From: Pristionchus mayeri
Lineage: Eukaryota > Nematoda > Chromadorea > Rhabditida > Neodiplogasteridae
Length of the DNA: 64,000 nucleotides
Assembly: GCA_036245805.1 (NCBI GenBank)
Contig: BTRK01000005.1
Location: 29,679,469 to 29,743,468 of the forward strand
Direction of reading: 5' to 3'
A program made the translations under genes and the position numbers. The notes below the pieces were generated by a model, which was not told where the DNA came from, did not search any database, and saw only the letters and a list, made by a program, of their open reading frames with translations. Below, in pieces: positions 47,301 through 55,392 of the stretch (positions are counted from its first letter, which is position 1; each line of letters starts with the position of its first letter).

Positions 47301-50300
47301 ACTCAGACCAGAGATTATGCCCTGTGCAAATGGATCAAACACTCGATGCGCGCATGGTGTGCCTAGTGGTGTGGTTGCATCGGCGGGGAGTCGAACCCGC
47401 GACATTTGCGTGCTAGCCCCGCCTCACCCGACTGAGCAAAATGGGGTTGTGAGGAGAACTAAGATTTCCATGATTTAATGCTAGCTCCCCCTCCATTACT
47501 TTGCGCAGTTTACTCCACCTATGTATCTGAGCGTGTTAAGACACGTTCCCTCACGATTGTTGCGTAGAATTCCTAGCCATATTCACAATACTATTGTCTA
47601 CTGTTGTATTCCCCCTTCAACTGTGTTGGTGATCTGTGAATACACAGGAACAACAATTTTATAGTCAACAACAACGAAAATACTGACAAAACCATGTGGA
47701 CGAGTAAGTTATCGCGACAACAACTCTGTCCGATCAACATCGATCAACAAGTTAACAACTTTGTGCTGCTTCTTCCTGAAAGAGCATCCCTCGGTCAGAT
47801 GAGCCTTGCCTCCAGTGGGCTGGCACAGGACGGTGTTGCAGCCGACGCATACGTCGACGGTCTGTGCATGACTGAAAGAACGTAATCAAATTAGGCGCAC
47901 ACATGCCTGAATACCATCACTTAAGCTTTGAGTCTTAAAACGTCACTACCTAAGGTACTAAATCACGATTCAAAAAAACTTCGCATGGCAGTATATGTTT
48001 CAATACATCTAGATTTTTTCGGTTTACCGGAAACCCTCCGACAGGTTCAACGGGGTTTTATTTACTAGAGGTGAAAGGAGAACGGAATACGACAGACGCT
48101 GAGATTAGGCTTATTTTTTCGATAACGCGTGGAACGCTAGTCTCTTACAAACACACAACATACCTGAACACGGTGGTAATCTTGTAGCAGCCAGGGCATT
48201 TGACGTCCATGAACAACGAGTTAGGGTGCTGAACAAGTCTCTTCAGCTTGCACTTTTGGCGCTCCTTCTCGGGATCAGGGTGCAGAAGATCACGTGCGAG
48301 AGGCATCTTGTTGACCAGTCGAGCGATTGGGCTGAAATAATAGAAAAATGCGCGTGCGCTCCTCAATTTCGTCATCCGGTCGCTCCCTTGTAAGTTTTCT
48401 CTGAATACTACCATGGGGAGATGCGTTGCAAAGTTACAAATATAATAAAAACCCGAAAATAAATTTTAAAACAATGAAAATAGTTGAAAAATACGCACCG
48501 GTTTCCTGTCGGGCTGCATCCTCCTTCAATCGGTGGTCGTTACCGTCGCAGCTTTCGGGTGTAGCCTGGCAGAACAGTTTATCACGATTCAAAACAAGGA
48601 AAACGCACAATCGATACACATTTAGCCAAGAAATCGATAAAAAACTGTGGGTCCCGTCGCTAAACTTTTTTAACGACGACGAAAATTCTTACAGTATAAT
48701 TAAAGCATTTTGAGGGAATTCCGTGTAAGAGCTGCATAACAGCTCTCATAATCCGGCTAGGCAGAGCTAAACTGATTTTGCTTTTGCACGGTCTCTGTTG
48801 TGGTCATAATACTGTGACCACCCCGGAAGCCTCCTCTTCCTCCGCGATCACCACCGCCACAGCCTGAATATTTAGTATTCAGTGACATTTCTTCGTGATA
48901 CACATGTATACCTCCGAATCCTCCACCGCCGCGTCCACCTCTGTCACCTCGAGCTCCGCCTCGCCCTCTTCCGCGTGAACTAGGAGCTTGAGGGAGGTAA
49001 CGTTCCACGGGCAACAGCTTTGCCGGGTCGATCTATAAGGTTTTCGATTTTTTTGACTGCATCGTTAAGTTAAGTTAGTTCGCACGGCCCTTCCGGCCCC
49101 AACAATCTTCCGCTTGCTGTCACCTATGATCACTTTCATTAAAACAACGCGGCAAGTGAAAAAAAGCGTTAAAATGAGCATTTTTGTATATCTGCCACAA
49201 AGAACACAAACCTTCTGGCTCCTTGAAGGAAGACGCCTTGATTCCATCGGGCAACTTCACGGAGAACCCCTTAAAAATTATTTATCGAAAATGTATATAA
49301 TTTAATATACAAAGAATGTTAGACAACTAGCTTACGTTATTCTTGGGTCCGCCGAAGATCTCATCAACCTTTCCCAGTCGGTCCTTGTTTTCGATATAAA
49401 TGGGCGCGTTGAGACGATATCATCCTCGCAGGTGTGGGTGAAGTATCCAACTTCGATGACCTGCAAAAAAGTCCTGATACACTTGTATAACTGGATTTCA
49501 ACGAAAAAAACACAAAAGTTAAGCAATATTCGGTGAAAACCGCGACTATTTCGAGAAAAAAATATACTGCCAAGCAACATAGTGAGAGTATAGGCATTCG
49601 TAACCCGATACAACTACTTGAAATCATTTAAATCAAGCGCTTACAAACAAAAACCGCACAAATAGGACAGAAAAGGAAAAAGTGTTTGGGCCCGAGCGTG
49701 TGTTTCGAAAGACTGCTATAACCAGAAAGAGTAGTAATTGTAAGAAAGGGGGGGGGGGTAATTTTTTCCAATTCGCTTTCTTTAATTTATTTTTCTTTAG
49801 CAATAGATACATCGACACATAACGGGCAATCAAAGGTGGTAACCAGCAATCTGTGATTACAATAAATTATGGAAAATCAGTGAAAGCCGTAAAATAGTAT
49901 CTCGATTTCGCAATATTTCGGGAACGTCGGCATTTTCGTGGTGTGTGGTGCGACTCGAACGCGCATCAGTACGCTACGAGCTCTTTTGTTCTATCCGGCT
50001 CTTCCGTGTGTCCCAGAGCCGGCTTTTAGGAATTTTCCGGTTTTGCACCTGGCTATACTGTATGTTAGCTCCCAGATGAGCTAGAAAGATGTCAAAGCGC
50101 TCAAAATGTTCGGAAAATTATTTCCTACAACTTTCATGTTGAAAATGTTTCACTGGAACAACAATTGAAAATGCTATCTGCGCGAAACCGAAAAATAAAT
50201 CAGAAAATAATTGTTTTCACCATCACGCAGGAAACTTGCAATGGATTTTTATCGCTAATATTTTTCCTACACTTATGAAAGTTTATTCTTTCATTTTATG

Positions 50301-53300
50301 CAATAAAAATCCATTGCAAGTTTCCTGCGTGATGGTGAAAACAATTATTTTCTGATTTATTTTTCGGTTTCGACGAGATAGCATTTTCAGTTGTTGTTCC
50401 TGTGAAATATTTTCAATATAAAAGTTGTAGGAAATAATTTTCCGAACATTTTGAGCGCTTTTTCATCTTTCTCGCTCATCTGGGAGCTAAGATACAGTAT
50501 TGTCAGGTGCAAAACCGGAAAATCCCTAAAAGCCGGCTCTGGGACCTATAACCTATATTTTTCGAAATCATCCGTCCTGGGTATTCTACCACCAAAATAT
50601 AGCCAAGATCAGGCCAAAAAAGTTTGGTATTGTTCCCGCCCTCCTCCACTGGCTCGTGATACACGTGATATACTTTCGAAATATCGCCAACTTCTAGTCC
50701 AATCAAAGTGTGTTGCGCATCAAGGGACAGCAAGCACAAATGAAACATCAAGATGTGCAATTGATGGAACTACGAAGGTTATTTGCTTTTTTACTATTCC
50801 TGCTTTCATCTTCACTTACAACCAGATGCCACAAGATGTCAAGTTGTCAATGATTTATTTAATTGCAGCCAGGTCACAATGATGCACGATGAGATTCAGA
50901 CGCTACAGCAACAGCGCGATGAGGTACACTTTCTTGTTAATTAAGGCACGTTATTGTTTCGGACTTGAAGTTAACGATGTTTCGAATATACATAGGACAT
51001 GAGCTCAACTGAGGAGTCTCCTAGTCTCCATGAAGGGTAATCAGAGATTATCGTGGTGCTTTGAATCAGACACTTTGAAATTAGTGTTCTCTTCAGCGTT
51101 CTCGTTCTCGATCTCGCTCACGCCATTCTTCTCATCCGCGTAGTAGCGACGTTTCGGAATTGTCGTCGCACCAGCAGACGATGAGCAGTGTGGGCAGCAA
51201 CGAGACCGCCTTCCTCGACCCATTCAAGACGCCGCTCAGCGGACTCAAGAGGTGACCGCCGTGTGCTTCCACCAGCTTGGAAAAACTTTTTTTTATAAAT
51301 TAAGCTAAGTGTGCGTCGTATGTTTAAAAATAGCAGTTTCTAACTATGTTCACTTTTCTTTAAAATATTTTTTTCTTAAAAAATAGTAAACTATCATTTC
51401 ATCATATTTTATATCCATTCGATATTTTGCCACTTCTTCGGTTTCTGGCCATCCCCCCCCCCCCTCCCAATTTCCCATTCCCGACCATTATTGAGGGGAT
51501 GAGCGGCCGAAAATCAGAGAGGAATGCCTAGAAAATTCTAGTAGAAATGAGTGGACTAGATGATGGAGAGAGAGAGGGGGGGTAGCCAGAAACCGAAGAA
51601 GTGCCGATATTTTAGATTCACGACGTCAACGCCGAAGTTACTGCTGCCGATGGGCGTTCCCCCGAAGAGAAGCAACAACCACATGACATCGGTGAGAGGG
51701 AAGCGATGGGCGTAATACACTAGCAGCTGTATTGTATATTTACTCAAATTGATGACTCTTCCGGAATATTAGTTGAAAAATCAAATTTTTCTTTCGGGAC
51801 ATTTGATAAGATGTCCAATGTTTAAAAAAATCTTCATGCTAATGATGGCATGTCCATACATGGAGCTACGAAAATCGTGCGTTGCATTTTTTTCTTCTGT
51901 GTAGAGTTTTAAATTATTTCAATTTCTTTAAATGTCTTGTTCAGCATTCACGCATGGATCACTCCTCGACCGCTCCCTCTTTGACAATGGAAATCGATGG
52001 CGAGATCACGGGTGCTACTCCAGGTACGGTAGGGAGTCTAATATTTCGGCTTTGTTTCATCAAAAAATTCGAATGTAACATTGGACATTGAAGTTGCATA
52101 TTCTTGCTTTTAGTTTGTGTTTAATGGCGAATATTGAATATATATATGAACCTATTCAGTTGTTACCCAGGAAGTCGTTCAAATAGGATTTCCACTCATT
52201 CGTATCATATCTATTGTATCCTCCTCAGCCGACAGGTCGCGCCCCACCACGAAGATGCATCTGCCCACGACCACTCCGAAGATGAGCAGCAAAATGGTGG
52301 TGAGCGATCGATCGATAATCATCTCGCTCACGGTGTGCAACATGATACATTAATTTGCTATTTCATTGGTAAATTTGCTGCGATTGATTCATCCCAATCA
52401 TAAATTCTAAGTGTAATGGAAGAAGTGACTAGCACCTTTCACAGCACGCCACTCGATTCCACGATCCTTGAATGGTACAGTACTCGCAGGTGGAGAGCGA
52501 CCCGCTGATCTCCAAGTTCTCGAAGGCGCCTCTTCCGAAGACACCTGCACCGAGGAAGAGCCAGCAGTCAGTGATTAGGGTTACACGTGGGATGGAACTG
52601 ATGACGGCTTAAAAATTGTTGGACACAACCGTAAAACGGAGTCTAAAGTTGGCCAAAGGAAAGTGGAAAGGAACCGAGATACCGGAGAGAAGAAGGTGAT
52701 GGTTCATCATTGGATGTGTGCTCCTTCCCATGATATCCGTATGTAGTATGTACCCTTTATATGTATGACTATCCTCTGATTATAAGGAGTCTCTCGATGG
52801 CGGAGCGACTCTCCTCCTCTCGTCCGAGGACTCCGATGAAGGTGGTGCAGCAACCAGAAGTGACGTCATCCACCACTCCGGGATCAAAAATCAACTCACT
52901 CAGGGTACTGTAACCTTCTCACGGCAATTTTTTTCATCGACATACCAGTTAAAAATGGATACCCCTGTTCGGAAGGTGTACTGTAAAATTCAATTGCACA
53001 GCCCATGATGGTTTCCTGTGGTACTGTACTTTTTCGCCTGAGAGTCTGTAGCTTTTCTACCGTTTCTGTGGATTCAGAACTGTTAAATGTTTTTTGACAT
53101 CTTTTTTTATTATATTTTGAACAGTATTGGCTAACAATAATTCATAATTTGCACAAAAAAATTCTTGAGAGTGATCGGGTCTTACTCTTCATGAGGGGAT
53201 TGGATCCTGCTGGATTGTGTTGCCGTAGCACCAATGTATCCCTTTACCGTACTCCTGCAGGGTTCGTGCGGGATGCCGTTGGCGAACTCGCAGTTGAAGG

Positions 53301-53962
53301 CGCCCGTGCCCATCACGCCCATTCGACCGGGTGAGAGCATCTTATCGCACCCTTGATAAATCTATAATTTTGCAGCCTTTGGCTCGAAGCAGCCCTCGTC
53401 TGCCGGTCCAGCGATGCAGATGGTGAGATATATTGCTTTGGTATTACGGTAGCAATTATACCGTACCGTTCTACTCTCTCACTTGAACCATTTCTCTTAG
53501 ATAAGCAAGATTACGTGTTGAATGAATGGAGTAAGTCGAATATTGCAGGCGCCGCTATCCGGATTAAAAACTCCAGCTCCTGGAGCGAAGAAGTGAGTGA
53601 ACAGATTGAAGTGTAAATTACTAATTGGAGTATGTTCGTGCATGACCTAAATTGGTGCATATTCACGAAAGTATTGGGACAATCTCTTCAATTCTTACTA
53701 TTAGACATGATATAATCGGCGCTACGCCGGATGAGAAACCACCGGATGATAACCAAAAAAATGAAAAAAAAACTTTCATAGAAGCATTTTTGACTCGGAG
53801 AAGGGTACTCTTTGGGTTCTCATACGGCCTAGTGTCATACAATCACACAGATTCTATCGTGAATTGGCTAATTGTAGGGTGTCCGGAGTGCCTCGAACGA
53901 TGCCAGCCGGGTTGAAGGTGGTACACGCTGCACCGCCCAACATCTCGCAGCCATATCGCTGA
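32391..53962 (+). CDS. RING-finger meiotic crossover factor of the ZHP/RNF212/Zip3 family, split by a 17.4 kb intron
   Basis: Sixteen exons read in one continuous phase (430 residues): 32391-32502, 32575-32654, 32748-32825, 33200-33268, 50698-50777, 50869-50923, 51097-51251, 51616-51691, 51945-52023, 52229-52296, 52490-52566, 52787-52904, 53261-53330, 53376-53422, 53549-53592, 53878-53962. Residues 1-60 form a RING ([27 protein letters not shown]), followed by a Zip3-type segment ([25 protein letters not shown]), a coiled coil ([27 protein letters not shown]), an RS run (RSRSRSRSR) and a Ser/Pro/Lys-rich tail. Family members act as SUMO/ubiquitin ligases on the synaptonemal complex in crossover choice. 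Intron 2 begins with GC. An exon at 50996-51036 is possible but breaks phase. The alternative is two separate fragments: the 5' part alone stops at 33298. Confidence 0.75.
32838..33000. repeat. Dispersed repeat R2, left copy
   Basis: Shares blocks TATATCACGTGTATCACGAG and CAGGACGGATGATTTCGAAA with the reverse complement of 50548-50690. It lies in intron 3 of the ZHP-like gene and runs into ACGGAAGAGCCGGG, also seen near 49995. Confidence 0.8.
33785..33973 (+). CDS. Possible exon, coiled-coil-like, unknown
   Basis: A 62-codon frame; after a GCATTAG acceptor-like site it reads [20 protein letters not shown], a heptad-like basic stretch, then stops. Its codons are AT-rich, unlike neighbouring exons. 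It lies just inside the left end of the large transposon. Coding status is doubtful. Confidence 0.25.
   Translation: MGLAYQSGCDITVYYFFGNYALDIMNYETKLEQQLRRLSAIRKNELLTHQFKVTTKRANSKK
34010..35159. mobile_element. Foldback element with TA duplication and tRNA-like halves
   Basis: The terminal inverted repeats start TCAGGCCTCTCACGAGAG and are flanked by TA at 34008-34009 and 35160-35161. The long inner arms (about 34139-34555 and 34605-35028) are inverted copies, each with a B-box-like block (AGTTCGAACCCC). Parts of the arms stay open (63-67 codons) in both orientations only because they mirror each other. No transposase. Confidence 0.9.
36409..37110 (-). repeat. 3' LTR of the BEL/Pao element
   Basis: 702 bases, matching 41106-41807 with about five substitutions. 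Being on the minus strand, this is the 3' LTR. It contains repeated GAGATCCAAGTGTGGATC-like blocks in its central part. Confidence 0.95.
37612..38902 (-). mobile_element. Intact maT-type (DD37D) Tc1/mariner transposon
   Basis: Inverted ends begin CAGGGTGTCCAAAAAGTATT; TA duplication at 37610-37611 and 38903-38904; length 1291. It carries one uninterrupted transposase frame. It is inserted in the gag-protease frame of the BEL/Pao element, so it is the youngest layer of the nest. Confidence 0.97.
37733..38761 (-). CDS. DD37D transposase, full length
   Basis: 342 residues starting [11 protein letters not shown]-terminal paired helix-turn-helix DNA-binding region (residues about 5-110) with the RPRSGRP linker at 51-57. 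Catalytic residues: D147 in VYSDEKLF, D243 in [12 protein letters not shown]281 in [12 protein letters not shown]. Exactly 37 residues separate the last two, the spacing of the maT group rather than DD34E Tc1 or DD34D mariner. It cuts and pastes the element through its inverted ends at TA sites. No frameshift or stop, so it may be active. Ends NGGQIE. Confidence 0.96.
   Translation of the reverse strand: MVRPNRYRQTIINLWTLGDPPDSIRRKLRISRMTVYRTISRFKQLGTAKDRPRSGRPKTALTQKNRRIVEKRVNRNAKRSIRKMAKDLKISKGSVCAIVHSLLKSYPYKMRKGHGLTDVHKQKRLERCKLLLQRADRGEHLTTVYSDEKLFSVEEVYNSQNTRIIAKSPQQADARGRTISRIAHPQALMVWAGVCSTGKTPLVFVDPGVKINKEYYTRAILQKALLPWSRSHFKGARWTFQQDSAPAHSAKVTQAWCRAHLPDFISSEEWPSNSPDLNPLDFSIWSVLEKEACSTRHKNRDSLKAALLKAWEKIDVPYLRAVIDSVPRRLREVIAANGGQIE
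41106..41807 (-). repeat. 5' LTR of the BEL/Pao element
   Basis: 702 bases; its inner edge is directly followed (minus strand) by the TGG primer-binding site. Its outer edge abuts GCACC, the copy of the target site present in the broken exon. Confidence 0.95.
42636..46318 (-). CDS. Spliced CACTA/EnSpm-type transposase-like protein
   Basis: Early exons agree in phase: 46318-46306 (MNRR), 46087-46014, 45408-45243 (Ser/Pro/Ala-rich), 45193-45028 with [19 protein letters not shown] (zinc-binding-like). Core blocks follow: [77 protein letters not shown] and SSFEAINKL. These occur in this order in animal CACTA-like transposases (DGxPxxKS, GxxGCxxCxxxGE, DxxHxxxxG, PFE/SFE). The last exon ends [10 protein letters not shown] with its stop at 42636-42638. 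Catalytic carboxylates probably include the Asp in NVDG and that in FLFDSLH. Several middle splice sites were not fixed. It could be active or domesticated. Confidence 0.8.
45480..45960. repeat. Intronic tandem repeat, period about 230 bp
   Basis: The phrase CAATTTAGCGA followed by TAAAACAATCCTTTC recurs at about 45485, 45580, 45720, 45818 and 45944, in two interleaved series (spacing 234-238 and 224). It lies in intron 2 of the transposase-like gene; AT-rich, no coding content. Confidence 0.8.
46590..47030. repeat. Tandem duplication, period 209 bp
   Basis: Units start GATGAACATTGAA at 46590, GATGAACGTTAAA at 46799 and a short third at 47008; the first two are nearly identical. A long minus-strand open frame across it is composition-driven: 209 is not a multiple of three and the frames change between units. 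Confidence 0.92.
47374..47445 (-). repeat. tRNA-like sequence
   Basis: On the minus strand an A-box-like TGCTCAGTCGGGTGAG and B-box GCGGGTTCGACTCC lie at tRNA spacing, with CTAGCAC in anticodon-loop position (AGC). Acceptor and anticodon stems do not pair properly. Just outside the right end of the large transposon. Confidence 0.45.
47709..48306 (-). CDS. rps-27: Ribosomal protein eS27 (RPS27) with unusual C-terminal extension
   Basis: Exon 48306-48164 ([33 protein letters not shown]) joins in phase to 47871-47709 ([32 protein letters not shown]). The CPGC/CVGC four-cysteine zinc finger is complete. A 40S small-subunit structural protein. The family normally ends at KKQH; here the frame continues for 17 more residues ([17 protein letters not shown]), giving 101. 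A likely 5' UTR exon lies upstream ending CAACAAG before the ATG. It lies on the opposite strand in the long intron of the ZHP-like gene. Confidence 0.92.
48757..49460 (-). pseudogene. GAR1: GAR1 (H/ACA snoRNP) homolog, apparently broken
   Basis: Exon 49460-49336 reads [14 protein letters not shown] and then, only in another frame, [20 protein letters not shown]. The roughly 12 residues expected between (up to VPYF) are missing and the frame shifts. Exon 49269-49212 reads [19 protein letters not shown]. The last exons start [17 protein letters not shown] (from 49032) and pass into an Arg-Gly-Gly-rich tail. The short link to IDP and the N-terminal RGG exon were not found. Homology to the pseudouridylation-guide protein GAR1 is clear; the damage suggests a pseudogene, or sequence errors. 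Confidence 0.75.
49938..50546. mobile_element. Foldback element with flanking tRNA-like sequence
   Basis: The arms 50013-50255 and about 50301-50546 are inverted copies (CCCAGAGCCGGCTTTTAGG at the outer ends, ATGGTGAAAACAATTATTTT inside). At 49938-49995 the minus strand has a B-box (GCGTTCGAGTCGC) beside GGAAGAGCCGG. No coding. It lies in the long intron of the ZHP-like gene next to repeat R2. Confidence 0.85.
50548..50690. repeat. Dispersed repeat R2, right copy (inverted)
   Basis: The reverse complement matches 32838-33000. Its minus strand is open ([20 protein letters not shown]), while the left copy is frameshifted at the same place. It ends just before the coiled-coil exon at 50698. Confidence 0.8.
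53704..53845. mobile_element. Short MITE-like repeat, second copy
   Basis: CTACGCCGGATGAGAAACC at the left and GGGTTCTCATACGGCC at the right; relative of 28421-28567. It lies in the last intron of the ZHP-like gene. Confidence 0.6.
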
Positions 53963-55392
53963 GGTACCGTATCTACTCGCCAGTTACCGTACTAACTTAC
54001 ATGTTCGATTACTGAATCTCCCTTTACCTCTCTGATTGTGAGACCATCCCTCGGTGTCTGTGTGAGACCAATCGTAGTGGCATTAACTGTAATATCTTTA
54101 CTGTAAATTTAAATGTTGCCGAAAGTTTGACTATAGTACTAACTAACGGCCTAGGTTTGTTGTTGTTGTCGTGGGCAACTTGTTCTTCTTTTGTTTCTGT
54201 TAATAAATGAACAATGATTCAACAAAAGCTCAATTCATTCCGACGAATGATCCAATTACAAGGTTGATGACAGTACTTAGAAACGGGCTGGAACGGATAG
54301 AAGCTTCTCGCAAAATGTCAAGTGAATTGATGTCGACTGCACATAAATAGCACGAATATACGTTATGACTTCTATTCTAGACCGAGAAATTTTAAAAAAA
54401 AAGAAAACTACTCTGTACGCTCTATAGCAAGAAAATTGCGGACAAACGGGAGAAAAGGCAATGGATAGTAGGGTGTTTGGGCACACTGCACAATTTACAC
54501 ATATATTTCGGATTTACGAAAATCTAGAAAAAAATACGATAACCGGGTACCGGTACTACGAACAGAACACAAGAGCCGGTGAGGAGGAAAGAAGTCAGTC
54601 ATCGATCTGCTTCACTCGGGAGAGAGGGATACGGTAGAATAGACAATTCAATTGCATATTATGTGATGGTGGGGGAAACGGTATGTAAAGCGAAGGAAGG
54701 AGTGATGTGATACTGATAAGCCCTAGAGGGTTGGCAACTGATGGACGATCACTCAATGCTCCTGGTATACGGTGGCTAAAGCGATGGAATACTGTAGGAA
54801 GGAAGGAAAAATTGATACGGATAGGAGGGAAAGAGAAGAAATGTTGAGTGTACAATGTGATGGTCGTGACTAGAAGTGTAGCGAGGTGCTTATAAGTCTT
54901 TGGCATAGTGGAGTCATGCGGCGTGTGCACAAACGATTCGACGTTTGGGTAACGTCGTCCTACACCACGCACCATCTCGGCCATCATGGCTGGGGCGTGC
55001 GGGGAGGCGATTGGTGCTCTCATGGTCTACAGAAGGGAGGAGGACTAGACAATGAAGAGTCGAGGTCAGAGAAGAGGGCTCGTAAGGGGAGGAGGAGGGA
55101 AGGAGAGGGGAATGGATACCAGAGGGTGGGGGCAAGATTAGTTCAGTAGTTAGGTGTAAGACACGCGAAAAAGAGGCGCCTATCTGGAATTCTTGTACAA
55201 GGGACGGACAGGAGGGACATGTAAAGGGGATATTTGCTGGTCAATCCTTGGGATCTCATGGATAAGAGGGGTAGGGAAGGGAGAGAGAGAGAGAATGTGG
55301 GGACGAAGCCTTTAGGCTCCTCAGGCACACACACACCTAACACGTGGGTGTGCGAGGAGGGGATACAGTAGGTTACGGTAGGATAGGGTAGA
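53963..55392. other. Intergenic region between convergent genes
   Basis: Holds the 3' ends of the ZHP-like (plus) and larp-5 (minus) genes. A minus-strand open stretch at 54930-55030 (PIASPHAPAMMAEM) after a CTGTAG acceptor could be an alternative 3' exon of the larp gene, but cannot be proved. The rest shows GA-rich and AT-rich sequence only. Confidence 0.4.

Larger units (their letters stand above)
33492..47313 (-). mobile_element. Giant CACTA/EnSpm-like transposon (about 13.8 kb with later insertions)
   Basis: The left end (33492-33518) and right end (47287-47313) are inverted copies for 27 bases, differing at one position; both start CTCTGGTCTGA. Immediately inside both ends are clusters of degenerate CTAG-centred motifs (ACTAGGCG, GACTAGGTGG, CCTAGTTG), about eleven on the left (to 33640) and eight on the right (from 47165). 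This is the subterminal-repeat layout of CACTA elements. Between them lie a transposase-like gene (42636-46318) and a second gene (35181-42516) on the same strand. Removing the BEL/Pao insertion leaves about 8.4 kb. A target duplication is not clear: only AT is shared by the flanks. Confidence 0.7.
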
